Below the pieces are notes generated by a model. It was not told where the DNA came from. It did not search any database and was given only the letters and a program-made list of their open reading frames with translations. DNA of 14,213 nucleotides from JAIPEK01 sp041685935 (GTDB taxonomy: Bacteria; Desulfobacterota; Desulfobacteria; Desulfobacterales; Desulfobacteraceae). Shown piece by piece: positions 7,630 to 14,127 of this stretch (position 1 is the stretch's first letter; each line of letters starts with the position of its first letter). The stretch covers positions 1 to 14,213 of the forward strand of contig JAWLES010000049.1 of NCBI GenBank assembly GCA_041685935.1. Direction: 5' to 3'. Both the position numbers and the translations under genes were made by a program.

Positions 7630-8765
7630 GTTTTCCACACCGCAGACATATTATGGTTGTCACGGGGGAGCCGTCCGGAGATATGCATGCGGCAAATCTT
7701 GTCAGGGAACTTAAAAAAATTGACAATTCGGCTGAGTTTTCCGGTATAGGAGGAGAAGAGCTGAAGACCTGCGGTGTTGATCTTTTTTACAACATAAAAG
7801 ATCTTTCAGCCATGGGTGTTACAGAAGTGGTTTTTCAGATAAAAAACATCAATAAGGCTTTTGCGCTATACAAGAAACGGTTGAAAAGCCGAAAGCCCGA
7901 TCTTGTGATCCTGGTTGATTACCCCGGATTCAATCTCAAGGCTGCACAATATGCAAAACGCTTTTCCATAAAGGTTCTGTATTATATTTCCCCGAAAATA
8001 TGGGCCTGGAAATACGGGCGGATAAAAAAAATAAAAAAGTTTGTTGACCATACATCCTTGATACTTCCGTTTGAAGAAAAGCTGTACAGGAAAGCTTCCG
8101 TTCCTGCAACATTTGTAGGACACCCGCTTTTGGACACCTTTTCACCACCGGATGGGAAACAGGAACACAAAAACCTCGGCAAAAAAAAAGTGATCGGTCT
8201 TTTACCGGGTTCCAGAAAATCCGAAATCAGTCAGCATCTCGAGATGATGTTGAAGGCGGCCTTGGCTGTGAAGGAAAAAAAGCCGGATACGGAATTTTTG
8301 TTGTCCGAAGCCAGGTGTGTTGATTTTGATAATTTTACTGATTTGCTGGAGAAGTACAACAGGCAGGATCTTTTCCGGATTGTCAAAGGTTCTCCGGAGT
8401 CCATTTTCCAACAATCGGATTTTCTGATCGCAGCATCTGGAACCGTTACCCTTGAAGCTGCAATTTATGCGGTTCCCATGATCATTGTTTACCGGATGTC
8501 GCCTGTAAGCCATGCGATTGCAAAACGTTTTGTAAAGGTAAAGTACGCAGGTCTCGCCAATATCATTGCAGGATGCGAGATTGTTCCCGAACTTATACAG
8601 GATGATGCGGAACCTGATAAAATTGCACAGAAGGTACTCTGTCTCATAGACGATGACAATCTTTCCCTGATGCGGCGGAATCTTCTGTCAATCAGGAATA
8701 TGCTCGGCGGCCCAGGTGCTTCAAGGCGCACCGCCGAAATTGCCGTTCAGATGATGCACGGATAA
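7626..8765 (+). CDS. lpxB: LpxB, lipid A disaccharide synthase
   Basis: Membrane-associated GT19 glycosyltransferase that condenses lipid X with UDP-2,3-diacylglucosamine to give the beta-1,6-linked tetraacyl disaccharide phosphate. The 379 aa match E. coli LpxB (382). Family motifs in order: GEPSGD (14-19), FSGIGGEEL, a conserved DLSAMGVTEV, VDYPGFNLKAA, YYISPKIWAWKYGRIKKIK, LPFEE, FVGHPLLD, LLPGSRKSEI (nucleotide-binding entry) and ASGTVTLEAA. The ATG at 7626 overlaps the lpxI stop by 4 nt. AAGG at 7622-7625 is too close to serve as ribosome site, so coupling with lpxI is likely; Met10 (ATG 7653) is a possible alternative start, but it would place the first strand right at the N-terminus. 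It closes the cluster: an AT-rich gap with a new promoter follows, without a visible hairpin terminator. Confidence 0.95.
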   Translation: MSFPHRRHIMVVTGEPSGDMHAANLVRELKKIDNSAEFSGIGGEELKTCGVDLFYNIKDLSAMGVTEVVFQIKNINKAFALYKKRLKSRKPDLVILVDYPGFNLKAAQYAKRFSIKVLYYISPKIWAWKYGRIKKIKKFVDHTSLILPFEEKLYRKASVPATFVGHPLLDTFSPPDGKQEHKNLGKKKVIGLLPGSRKSEISQHLEMMLKAALAVKEKKPDTEFLLSEARCVDFDNFTDLLEKYNRQDLFRIVKGSPESIFQQSDFLIAASGTVTLEAAIYAVPMIIVYRMSPVSHAIAKRFVKVKYAGLANIIAGCEIVPELIQDDAEPDKIAQKVLCLIDDDNLSLMRRNLLSIRNMLGGPGASRRTAEIAVQMMHG

Positions 8766-8784
8766 ATAAATAAACGGTTTAGCG

Positions 8785-8812
8785 TTGACAAAATTTTTTA
8801 GATATTTAAAAT
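8785..8812 (+). promoter_or_regulatory. Predicted sigma70-type promoter for the DUF21/CBS gene
   Basis: A consensus -35 TTGACA (8785-8790) is followed after 16 bp by TAAAAT (8807-8812), five of six bases of the -10 consensus. The sequence upstream is A/T-rich (8763-8776), as in UP elements. Transcription would begin near 8819, giving a leader of about 47 nt. It lies in the 100-nt gap after lpxB and separates the downstream gene from the lipid A cluster. Predicted from sequence only. Confidence 0.65.
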
Positions 8813-8865
8813 TAACTGTGTAATTTTTTTAAATTTTATATACACGAGGTATCTGGTTTAATTAC

Positions 8866-10113
8866 ATGACAGCCGACTTGACGTTACTTATAATCTGCCT
8901 TTTTCTGTCAGGCTTTTTTTCCTCTTCTGAAACAGCACTTTTTTCAATCAGCAAGATCAAGGCGCTTCACCTTGCAAAAGAAGGAGCGCGCCTGGACAAG
9001 CTCATACTGTCTATGAAAGAGGATTCCCACAAACTTCTGACCACTATTCTAATCGGCAACAATGTCGTCAATATTGCCGCTTCAGCACTTGCAACAGCCC
9101 TTGCAATCAAATTTTTCCAGTCCAACGCAGTGGGCATCGCAACAGGGGTTATGACGATGCTGATTCTCGTTTTCGGAGAAATATTTCCCAAATCATTTGC
9201 AACACATAATAAAATTCTTGTGGCAAGGATTGTGATTCTCCCAATATTCTGGCTTTCCAAAATATGCTCTCCTCTGATCTTTCTGCTCAATTTTATTCCA
9301 AGGGTTGTGGGCGCTTTTGACAAATCACCGAGGGTGACAGAGGATGAGTTGATGACCATGGTGGAAGTGGTTGAGGAAGAGGGGCAGATTAAAGAAGAGG
9401 AAAAAGAGTTTATTTCCAATATTTTCGAGTTTGATGATACAAGTGCTTCCGAAATCATGACGCCGAGGGCGGACATGTATGTCATCAATATTGAAGAGCA
9501 GATCGACATTGACGAGGTTATCAGGTCCGGTTACACGAGAATTCCTGTTATACAGGGCACTATAGATAATGTCATCGGTATTCTGAATATCAAGAATCTG
9601 TTTTCCGAGTTCCATAAAACCTGCAATCATAAAAAAAATGCAAACGAATCCGTGAATATTGAGGAGATAATGAGTCGGCCCAACTTCGTGCCCGGCTCTA
9701 AAAAACTGGATTCCCTTTTACAGCAGTTCAAGCAGCTGAAAAATCATATCGGTGTGGTGATCGATGAACATGGCGGAGTTTCAGGGATAGTGACACTTGA
9801 GGATGTGGTGGAAGAGCTTGTGGGCGACATAAGTGACGAAACAGACACAATGGACCCCGAGATTATCAAGATGAAGAGCGGAAAATGGCTTGTTTCAGGA
9901 AAGATCGGAATCGATGAAATCAACAAATATTTCAATTTTTCCATACCTGATTCCAACGATTATGACACATTTTCAGGTTTTGTACTGGACAAACTGGGCA
10001 GAATCCCCAAGGCGGGTGAAACCATAAAGGTGGATGATTTTACCGCGACAGTCAAGGAAAGGGATGGGAACCGCATTAAGAGTTTTGTTCTGAAAAATGA
10101 ATCTGCATGGTAA
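8866..10113 (+). CDS. DUF21-CBS-CorC membrane protein (CNNM/CorB/HlyC-CorC family)
   Basis: Inner-membrane protein of the family linked to divalent cation (Mg2+/Co2+) export or homeostasis. The 415 residues show the standard three-part layout. The DUF21/CNNM membrane domain is at about 1-150, with family motifs SETALFS (21-27), GNNVVN (64-69) and GEIFPK (104-109). The CBS pair is at about 195-325, starting at IMTPRADM and ending EHGGVSGIVTLEDVVEELVGDI. The C-terminal CorC_HlyC domain is at about 335-413, with DYDTFSGFVLDKLGRIPKAGE. It has its own promoter; the nearest purine-rich stretch, GAGG at 8846-8849, is 16 nt from the ATG, so the ribosome site is weak. No in-frame start nearer to that site is evident. 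The family contains characterised magnesium exporters and others of unknown substrate, so transport specificity is not assigned. It is not obviously part of either neighbouring pathway. Confidence 0.9.
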   Translation: MTADLTLLIICLFLSGFFSSSETALFSISKIKALHLAKEGARLDKLILSMKEDSHKLLTTILIGNNVVNIAASALATALAIKFFQSNAVGIATGVMTMLILVFGEIFPKSFATHNKILVARIVILPIFWLSKICSPLIFLLNFIPRVVGAFDKSPRVTEDELMTMVEVVEEEGQIKEEEKEFISNIFEFDDTSASEIMTPRADMYVINIEEQIDIDEVIRSGYTRIPVIQGTIDNVIGILNIKNLFSEFHKTCNHKKNANESVNIEEIMSRPNFVPGSKKLDSLLQQFKQLKNHIGVVIDEHGGVSGIVTLEDVVEELVGDISDETDTMDPEIIKMKSGKWLVSGKIGIDEINKYFNFSIPDSNDYDTFSGFVLDKLGRIPKAGETIKVDDFTATVKERDGNRIKSFVLKNESAW

Positions 10114-10134
10114 TAATTTTTTTTCATAAAATCC

Positions 10135-10161
10135 TTGACAATACTGAACAATATATATAAT
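10135..10161 (+). promoter_or_regulatory. Predicted sigma70-type promoter of the pheA-aro operon
   Basis: Both hexamers are perfect consensus: TTGACA (10135-10140) and TATAAT (10156-10161). The spacer is 15 bp, shorter than the optimal 17 but within the tolerated range. A T-rich stretch (10115-10124) precedes it. Transcription would start near 10168, about 38 nt before the leader peptide ATG. A strong constitutive-looking promoter ahead of a leader ORF and terminator is the expected arrangement where control is exerted by attenuation rather than initiation. Confidence 0.75.
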
Positions 10162-10205
10162 GAAAAGGAATCAACGGAAACACTTTTAAGGAACCGGACA
10201 AAGCA

Positions 10206-10289
10206 ATGAGTAAGCACGGGATTACAGGCGGAAATTTTTTTTATTTTGGTTATTATTTTTATAATACCGATCTGCCTGTGGTGCGCTGA
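10206..10289 (+). CDS. Phe/Tyr-rich leader peptide of the pheA-aro operon attenuator
   Basis: A 27-codon ORF not long enough for usual gene calls. Residues 11-19 read FFYFGYYFY: eight of nine are aromatic, four Phe (all TTT) and four Tyr (all TAT), and there is no Trp. The stop TGA is at 10287-10289. AAGGA (10188-10192) and GGA (10196-10198) are the possible ribosome sites. The ORF lies between a consensus promoter and an intrinsic terminator, directly ahead of pheA-aroE-aroA-aroK-aroC. The arrangement is that of E. coli pheL, where scarcity of charged tRNA stalls the ribosome on control codons and prevents terminator folding. The peptide itself is not expected to have another function. The ORF, codons and context are seen directly; the regulatory role is inference from the architecture. 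Confidence 0.88.
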   Translation: MSKHGITGGNFFYFGYYFYNTDLPVVR

Positions 10290-10330
10290 CTCAAAATAAA
10301 TATTCGGAAAGGCAAAAGCCGCAGCAGATT
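10221..10330 (+). promoter_or_regulatory. Attenuator alternative pairings: 1:2 hairpin and 2:3 antiterminator
   Basis: Segment 1 (10221-10232), in the leader ORF just before the aromatic codons, can pair without interruption with segment 2 (10271-10282), in the last codons of the leader: 12 consecutive pairs, 9 Watson-Crick and 3 G-U. Segment 2 (10269-10282) can instead pair with segment 3 (10318-10330), the 5' arm of the terminator: 13 pairs with C10276 bulged. The two are mutually exclusive. A ribosome halted on the first aromatic codons (10236-10247) would cover segment 1 and free segment 2 for the antiterminator. A ribosome reaching the TGA would cover segment 2 and allow termination. I paired these by hand; no folding energies were computed. 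Confidence 0.82.
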
Positions 10331-10352
10331 CAAGGTCGCTGCGGCTTTTTTT
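10314..10352 (+). terminator. Intrinsic terminator of the pheA leader (3:4 hairpin)
   Basis: The 5' arm GCCGCAGC (10318-10325) pairs perfectly with GCTGCGGC (10338-10345). Flanking A residues 10314-10317 extend the stem by pairing with the start of a run of seven T (10346-10352). The loop is 12 nt (10326-10337), in which GA/TC can pair to shrink it. This is a strong rho-independent terminator placed about 75 nt before the pheA start, where it would cut off the operon unless the antiterminator forms. Confidence 0.92.
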
Positions 10353-10354
10353 AT

Positions 10355-10383
10355 GGGGCCGCAGGATCTGATCCTGCGGCCCC
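10355..10383 (+). repeat. 29-nt near-perfect palindrome between attenuator and pheA
   Basis: GGGGCCGCAGGATC (10355-10368), a single T, then its exact reverse complement (10370-10383): a 14-bp inverted repeat. It starts two nt after the terminator T-run and has no T-run of its own, so it is not a typical intrinsic terminator. It repeats the terminator stem core: GCCGCAG at 10318-10324 and 10358-10364, CTGCGGC at 10339-10345 and 10374-10380. Possible roles are an mRNA-stabilising or processing hairpin at the 5' end of the read-through message, a duplicated stem, or a dispersed intergenic palindrome. Confidence 0.85.
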
Positions 10384-10427
10384 TGCTGTTTAATGACAAC
10401 CGCTAAAGCAAAGGTGCTAAAACCGTA

Positions 10428-11531
10428 ATGAATTCTACCGGGGAAAGCCTTGAACACAGGTTAAAAAAGTTAAGAGACGAGATTGACACAATTGATTCAA
10501 GGATTGTCGGGCTGATCAATGAAAGACTCAGGATCGGCAGGAAAATCGGAAAGATCAAACAGGAATCCGAAAGCAGCGTTTTTGACCCTTCAAGGGAAAG
10601 GCGGGTAATCGAAAAAATCACCCGGATAAATCAGGGACCGGCTGAAAATAAACTGCTTCGGTATATTTTCAACGTGATCATGATGGCAACCAAGGATATC
10701 CAGAAAACCCGCCTTGTAAGCTACCTCGGGCCTGAGGCATCATATTCCCATATTGCTTCACTCAACTATTTCAAGCATTCCGGAAATTTCATGGCCCAGC
10801 CCAATATTTATGAAGTGTTTAAGGACGTGAATAAAGGGGCCAGCCATTACGGGGTCATACCGGTTGAGAACACCATTGAAGGTGCGGTAACCCATACGCT
10901 TGATCTGTTCATGGAATTCGACGTTCGGATTTGCGGAGAGCAGTATGAACCTGTCTCTTATGATTTGATTTCCTGCACTGGAGAGACCGAACCGGTTGAA
11001 ACCATTTACTGCCATCCCCAGGCGTATTCCCAGTGCAAGATGTGGATTCACCGCAAGTATCCGGATGCAAGGATAAAGGAGGTCAGCAGTACTGCACGGG
11101 CTGCTTCCATGGCGTCTGAGGATGAACGCTCCGCAGTTGTATCAGGCAGCCAGGCTGCACATATATACAATCTTCAGACTGTTGAATCCTCAATTGAGGA
11201 TTATCCGGGCAACATTACCCGGTTCCTGGTGATATCAAGGGATATCATGGATAAAACCGGCAGGGACAAGACATCGATCATGTTTTCAACCTCTCATACC
11301 CCGGGTTCGCTGTTCAAGGCGCTTGAACCCCTTAATGAGGCCGGAGTTAATATGCTGAAGCTTGAATCCCGCCCTGCCAGGAACCACAACTGGAGTTACT
11401 GTTTTTTTATGGACATAGAGGGGCATACAAATGACCCTGACGTGAAAAAAACCCTGGATGCAATGGGGAACCTCTGCCTTTCCCTTACGATTCTGGGGTC
11501 TTACCCTGCATACAAAGAGGAGTTGATTTGA
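10428..11531 (+). CDS. pheA: PheA, bifunctional chorismate mutase / prephenate dehydratase with ACT domain
   Basis: Converts chorismate to prephenate and then to phenylpyruvate, the branch towards phenylalanine. The 367-residue protein has three domains. The AroQ-type chorismate mutase (about 1-90) has active-site residues Arg16, Arg33, Lys44, Asp53, Arg56 and Glu57, spaced exactly as Arg11, Arg28, Lys39, Asp48, Arg51 and Glu52 of E. coli. The prephenate dehydratase domain (about 95-275) starts VSYLGPEASYSHIA and carries the catalytic TRF motif at 264-266. The ACT domain (about 280-360) has PGSLFKAL and ESRP (313-316), the Phe-binding motifs, so feedback inhibition by phenylalanine is expected. 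AGGTG at 10412-10416 is the likely ribosome site. It is the first gene after a Phe/Tyr attenuator. The stop overlaps the TTG start of aroE. Confidence 0.96.
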   Translation: MNSTGESLEHRLKKLRDEIDTIDSRIVGLINERLRIGRKIGKIKQESESSVFDPSRERRVIEKITRINQGPAENKLLRYIFNVIMMATKDIQKTRLVSYLGPEASYSHIASLNYFKHSGNFMAQPNIYEVFKDVNKGASHYGVIPVENTIEGAVTHTLDLFMEFDVRICGEQYEPVSYDLISCTGETEPVETIYCHPQAYSQCKMWIHRKYPDARIKEVSSTARAASMASEDERSAVVSGSQAAHIYNLQTVESSIEDYPGNITRFLVISRDIMDKTGRDKTSIMFSTSHTPGSLFKALEPLNEAGVNMLKLESRPARNHNWSYCFFMDIEGHTNDPDVKKTLDAMGNLCLSLTILGSYPAYKEELI

Positions 11532-12340
11532 AAACCATCAATACCGGGACCGCGCTTTACTGCATTTTCGGTTCACCTGTGGGACACTCGAAAAGCCCTG
11601 CCATACATAATTGCCTGTTTGCCGAGCACGGGATAAATGCTGTCTACCTTGCCTTTGAACCGGAAAATATCACGGACGGTATAGCTGCAGTCCGTGCTTT
11701 AGGTATAAAAGGAGTCTCGGTTACCATTCCGTTCAAGGAGGAGGTCATTCGATACCTTGATGAAACAGACCCGCTTGCCGATCGAATCGGGGCTGTGAAC
11801 ACACTCGTCAATCAGCAGGGCTTTGTAAAAGGTTATAATACTGATTGTCACGGTGCCGTGGCTCCTTTAAAAAAATTCGGTATCCGTAACAAAAGAGTTG
11901 GTATTATCGGTGCCGGAGGTGCTGCCAGGGCAGCCGGTTTCGGCATTATAAGTGAAAAAGGTGATGTGACTGTTATCAACCGGTCTGTGCAAAATGGAGA
12001 AAAACTTGCAGATGACATTGGCTGCCCGTTTCTGAAAATAGAGGAGATTGAAAAAAAGAGGTTTGACATGCTGATCAATACAACCCCTGCAGGCATGTTT
12101 CCGAATACCGATGAAAGCCCGGTACCGGAAAATGTGTTCAGGCAGGGGATGGTTGTCATGGACATGGTATACAACCCTGTTCAGACAAAATTTCTTCTTC
12201 AGGCTGAAACAGGGGGATGTGTAACAATAAACGGCATTGAGATGTTCATACACCAGGGGGCGAAACAGTTTGAGCTCTGGTCCGGCATAACGCCGTCAAT
12301 TGATAAACTCAGACAGACAATGACAAAAGAGATAATATAA
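11528..12340 (+). CDS. aroE: AroE, shikimate dehydrogenase (NADP+)
   Basis: Reduces 3-dehydroshikimate to shikimate with NADPH, in the cytoplasm. It starts at TTG 11528, inside the pheA stop (TTGA overlap), with GAGGAG at 11517-11522 five nt upstream; no ATG or GTG nearby gives the full N-terminus. The 270 aa fit the family. The substrate domain has GSPVGHSKSPAIHN (Ser-x-Ser at 21-23), catalytic Lys70 in VTIPFK, GAVNTL, and Asp106 in YNTDCHG. The cofactor domain has the glycine-rich loop GAGGAARA (128-135), VINRS, which is compatible with NADP+ preference, and NTTPAGMFP. The C-terminus has MVYNPVQTKFL and HQGAKQFELWSG, both typical. aroA begins at the next base after the stop. Confidence 0.96.
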   Translation: MKTINTGTALYCIFGSPVGHSKSPAIHNCLFAEHGINAVYLAFEPENITDGIAAVRALGIKGVSVTIPFKEEVIRYLDETDPLADRIGAVNTLVNQQGFVKGYNTDCHGAVAPLKKFGIRNKRVGIIGAGGAARAAGFGIISEKGDVTVINRSVQNGEKLADDIGCPFLKIEEIEKKRFDMLINTTPAGMFPNTDESPVPENVFRQGMVVMDMVYNPVQTKFLLQAETGGCVTINGIEMFIHQGAKQFELWSGITPSIDKLRQTMTKEII

Positions 12341-13597
12341 ATGAAAGCCATACAAAACAGAAACATCAGGGATGCTGAAGTAGATATCCCCGGTTCCAAA
12401 AGCATTTCCCACAGAATGCTGATCATGGCGGCGCTTTGTTCCGGCGAATCAGTGGTGAAAAATGTTTTGAACAGTGAAGACACGGAGCTGACGGTTTCCG
12501 CCCTGCAGCTGATGGGTGCGGTAATCCAAAAGACAGGAAACCGTGTATTGAGAATAAAGGGTTTTGGAGGGATGCCCGCTCCATGCGCCGATCAGATTTA
12601 CCTTGGAAATTCAGGTACTTCAATGAGGCTTCTGGCATCCGTTGCCGCCCTTGGAAATACGGATTATGTGTTATGCGGCAATGCAAGAATGTGCGAACGC
12701 CCGATGTGCGAGCTGCTTAATGCTTTGAGCATGGCAGGAGCGAGCACCCGGTCCGGGAATAAAGAGGGCACACCTCCTGTTGTTATCAACGGCAAGGCAT
12801 GTACCGGAGGAAGGGTTGACATCGACTGCTCCGTTTCCAGCCAGTATCTTTCAAGCCTTCTGATAGCAGGCGCAATCATGGATAAAGGTCTTGATGTTCA
12901 GGTGATCAACGGCCTTGTCTCGACACCGTATGTAAACCTGACCATTGATATCATGGAGAAGTTCCAGGTTCATGCGGAAAAACGGACTGCTCATGAATAC
13001 AGTGTTGCCGGGAGGCAGAGCTACGTTCCGGGTGAATTTTCAGTTGAACCTGACCTTTCAAATGCAGGCTATTTCTGGATAGCAGGAGCGGTGACCGGTG
13101 CGGGGATCAAGGTGAGAAACGTGACTCCGGCCTCCCCTCAGGGTGATGTGAAGCTTGTTTATATTTTGAGGGACATGGGATGTACGCTTGATATTCAAGA
13201 AGACGGCATTACAGTGAGAGGGAACCGGCTGAAAGGTGTTGATGTGGACATGGGTGATATGCCGGATGCGGTTCCCGGACTTGCCGTTGCCGCCTCCTTT
13301 GCGGACGGGAAAACATCGATCAGGAACATAGGCCATTTGCGGAGCAAGGAGTGTGACAGAATCGAAGCCGTGGCAAGCCAGCTGGGGAAGATGGGAGTCA
13401 ATGTCGAGACCGGAGAAGACTGGATGACAGTTCACGGCGGAAAGCCGCATAAAGCAGTGATTGAGACATTTGATGATCACAGAATCGCCATGGCTTTTGC
13501 TGTTGCAGGTCTTTCCGTACCAGGAGTCGTAATTGAAAACCAGAGGTGTGTGGCGAAATCGTTTCCATCTTTCTGGGAAATTTTCGATGCATTGTAA
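12341..13597 (+). CDS. aroA: AroA, 3-phosphoshikimate 1-carboxyvinyltransferase (EPSP synthase)
   Basis: Transfers the enolpyruvyl group of PEP to shikimate-3-phosphate, the sixth shikimate-pathway step and target of glyphosate. The 418 aa are close to E. coli (427). Motifs: PGSKSISHRMLIMAAL near the N-terminus (Lys20 for PEP/S3P binding), LGNSGTSMRLL (88-98), ERPMCELL, SSQYLSSLLIAG, EPDLSNAGYF, DMPDAVPGLAVAA, RSKECDRI and DDHRIAMAFAVAGL. Gly92 matches E. coli Gly96; the residue equivalent to Pro101 is Leu97, a substitution also found in glyphosate-tolerant class II-like enzymes. The ATG follows directly on the aroE stop with only a weak AAAGAG upstream, so translation is probably coupled. 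aroK begins 8 nt after the stop. Confidence 0.96.
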   Translation: MKAIQNRNIRDAEVDIPGSKSISHRMLIMAALCSGESVVKNVLNSEDTELTVSALQLMGAVIQKTGNRVLRIKGFGGMPAPCADQIYLGNSGTSMRLLASVAALGNTDYVLCGNARMCERPMCELLNALSMAGASTRSGNKEGTPPVVINGKACTGGRVDIDCSVSSQYLSSLLIAGAIMDKGLDVQVINGLVSTPYVNLTIDIMEKFQVHAEKRTAHEYSVAGRQSYVPGEFSVEPDLSNAGYFWIAGAVTGAGIKVRNVTPASPQGDVKLVYILRDMGCTLDIQEDGITVRGNRLKGVDVDMGDMPDAVPGLAVAASFADGKTSIRNIGHLRSKECDRIEAVASQLGKMGVNVETGEDWMTVHGGKPHKAVIETFDDHRIAMAFAVAGLSVPGVVIENQRCVAKSFPSFWEIFDAL

Positions 13598-13605
13598 GGG
13601 GTGAG

Positions 13606-14127
13606 ATGAAAATTTTTCTTGTGGGATACAGGGGCACCGGCAAAAGCACCGCTGGACTGCTTTTGTCCGGAATGCTCGGCTTTTCTTTCATTGATACTGA
13701 CAGGGAGATTGAAAGGGAGTATCAACGATCCATCAGGGATATGGTGGACACAAAAGGGTGGGAGTATTTCCGGCAAGTTGAGAAATCCATGCTTTTTGAT
13801 CTTGAGAAAACCGATAATGCAGTGATTGCCACAGGCGGCGGCATTGTCATTGATTCGGAAAACAGGGAGTTTCTGAATGCAAACGGGTTAACCTTCCGAC
13901 TTTATGCAGACCCTGAAACCATGCTTTACCGGATCGGGAACGACACTGCCTCGGATGGATCAAGGCCGACTCTGACCGGAGAAGGCCCTGAATCCGAAAT
14001 CAAGGCGGTATCAGCCCAAAGAGAGCCTTTGTATAAGGAGGTGGCGGACCATCAAATCAACACATCTGACAAAACACCGCAGCAGGTTGCAAAAACAATA
14101 AAACGGAGAATTGATAATGGCGGGTAG
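13606..14127 (+). CDS. aroK: AroK/AroL, shikimate kinase
   Basis: Phosphorylates shikimate at the 3-OH using ATP, feeding AroA. I use ATG 13606 (173 aa, the same length as E. coli AroK); the same frame opens earlier inside aroA (ATG 13546), but that would add 20 residues before the first strand. Motifs: P-loop GYRGTGKST (7-15), shikimate-binding Asp-Thr-Asp at 30-32, Arg56 in GWEYFRQVE, GGG at 77-79 in VIATGGGIV, lid RPTL (120-123), and Arg139 in SAQREPLY near the C-terminal active site. AAGGGG at 13596-13601 overlaps the aroA stop and is 4 nt from the ATG. Its last 11 nt overlap aroC. The order aroE-aroA-aroK-aroC places four consecutive shikimate-pathway steps in one unit, though in the order dehydrogenase, EPSP synthase, kinase, chorismate synthase. 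Confidence 0.95.
   Translation: MKIFLVGYRGTGKSTAGLLLSGMLGFSFIDTDREIEREYQRSIRDMVDTKGWEYFRQVEKSMLFDLEKTDNAVIATGGGIVIDSENREFLNANGLTFRLYADPETMLYRIGNDTASDGSRPTLTGEGPESEIKAVSAQREPLYKEVADHQINTSDKTPQQVAKTIKRRIDNGG

Noticed and set aside
8766..8865. Terminator or structured RNA between lpxB and the DUF21/CBS gene
   Set aside because: The gap is A/T-rich with a promoter, but I find no stable inverted repeat in it.
10114..10134. Terminator after the DUF21/CBS gene, from a run of eight T at 10117-10124
   Set aside because: No GC-rich hairpin precedes the T-run; more likely it is an A/T-rich element in front of the pheA promoter.
10290..10383. T-box or amino acid riboswitch in the pheA leader
   Set aside because: No T-box core (AGGGTGGNACCGCG-like) is present; the translated aromatic leader and the three alternative stems explain the region.
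10393..10428. 11-codon mini-ORF (MTTAKAKVLKP) whose TAA overlaps the pheA ATG
   Set aside because: It has no ribosome site and its upstream side is the palindrome; an ORF this short with a TAATG junction can easily be chance. It would only matter if ribosome profiling showed its translation.
13546..13605. Longer shikimate kinase starting inside aroA at ATG 13546
   Set aside because: The extra 20 residues precede the first beta-strand of the P-loop fold and have no ribosome site; ATG 13606 gives the normal 173 aa.
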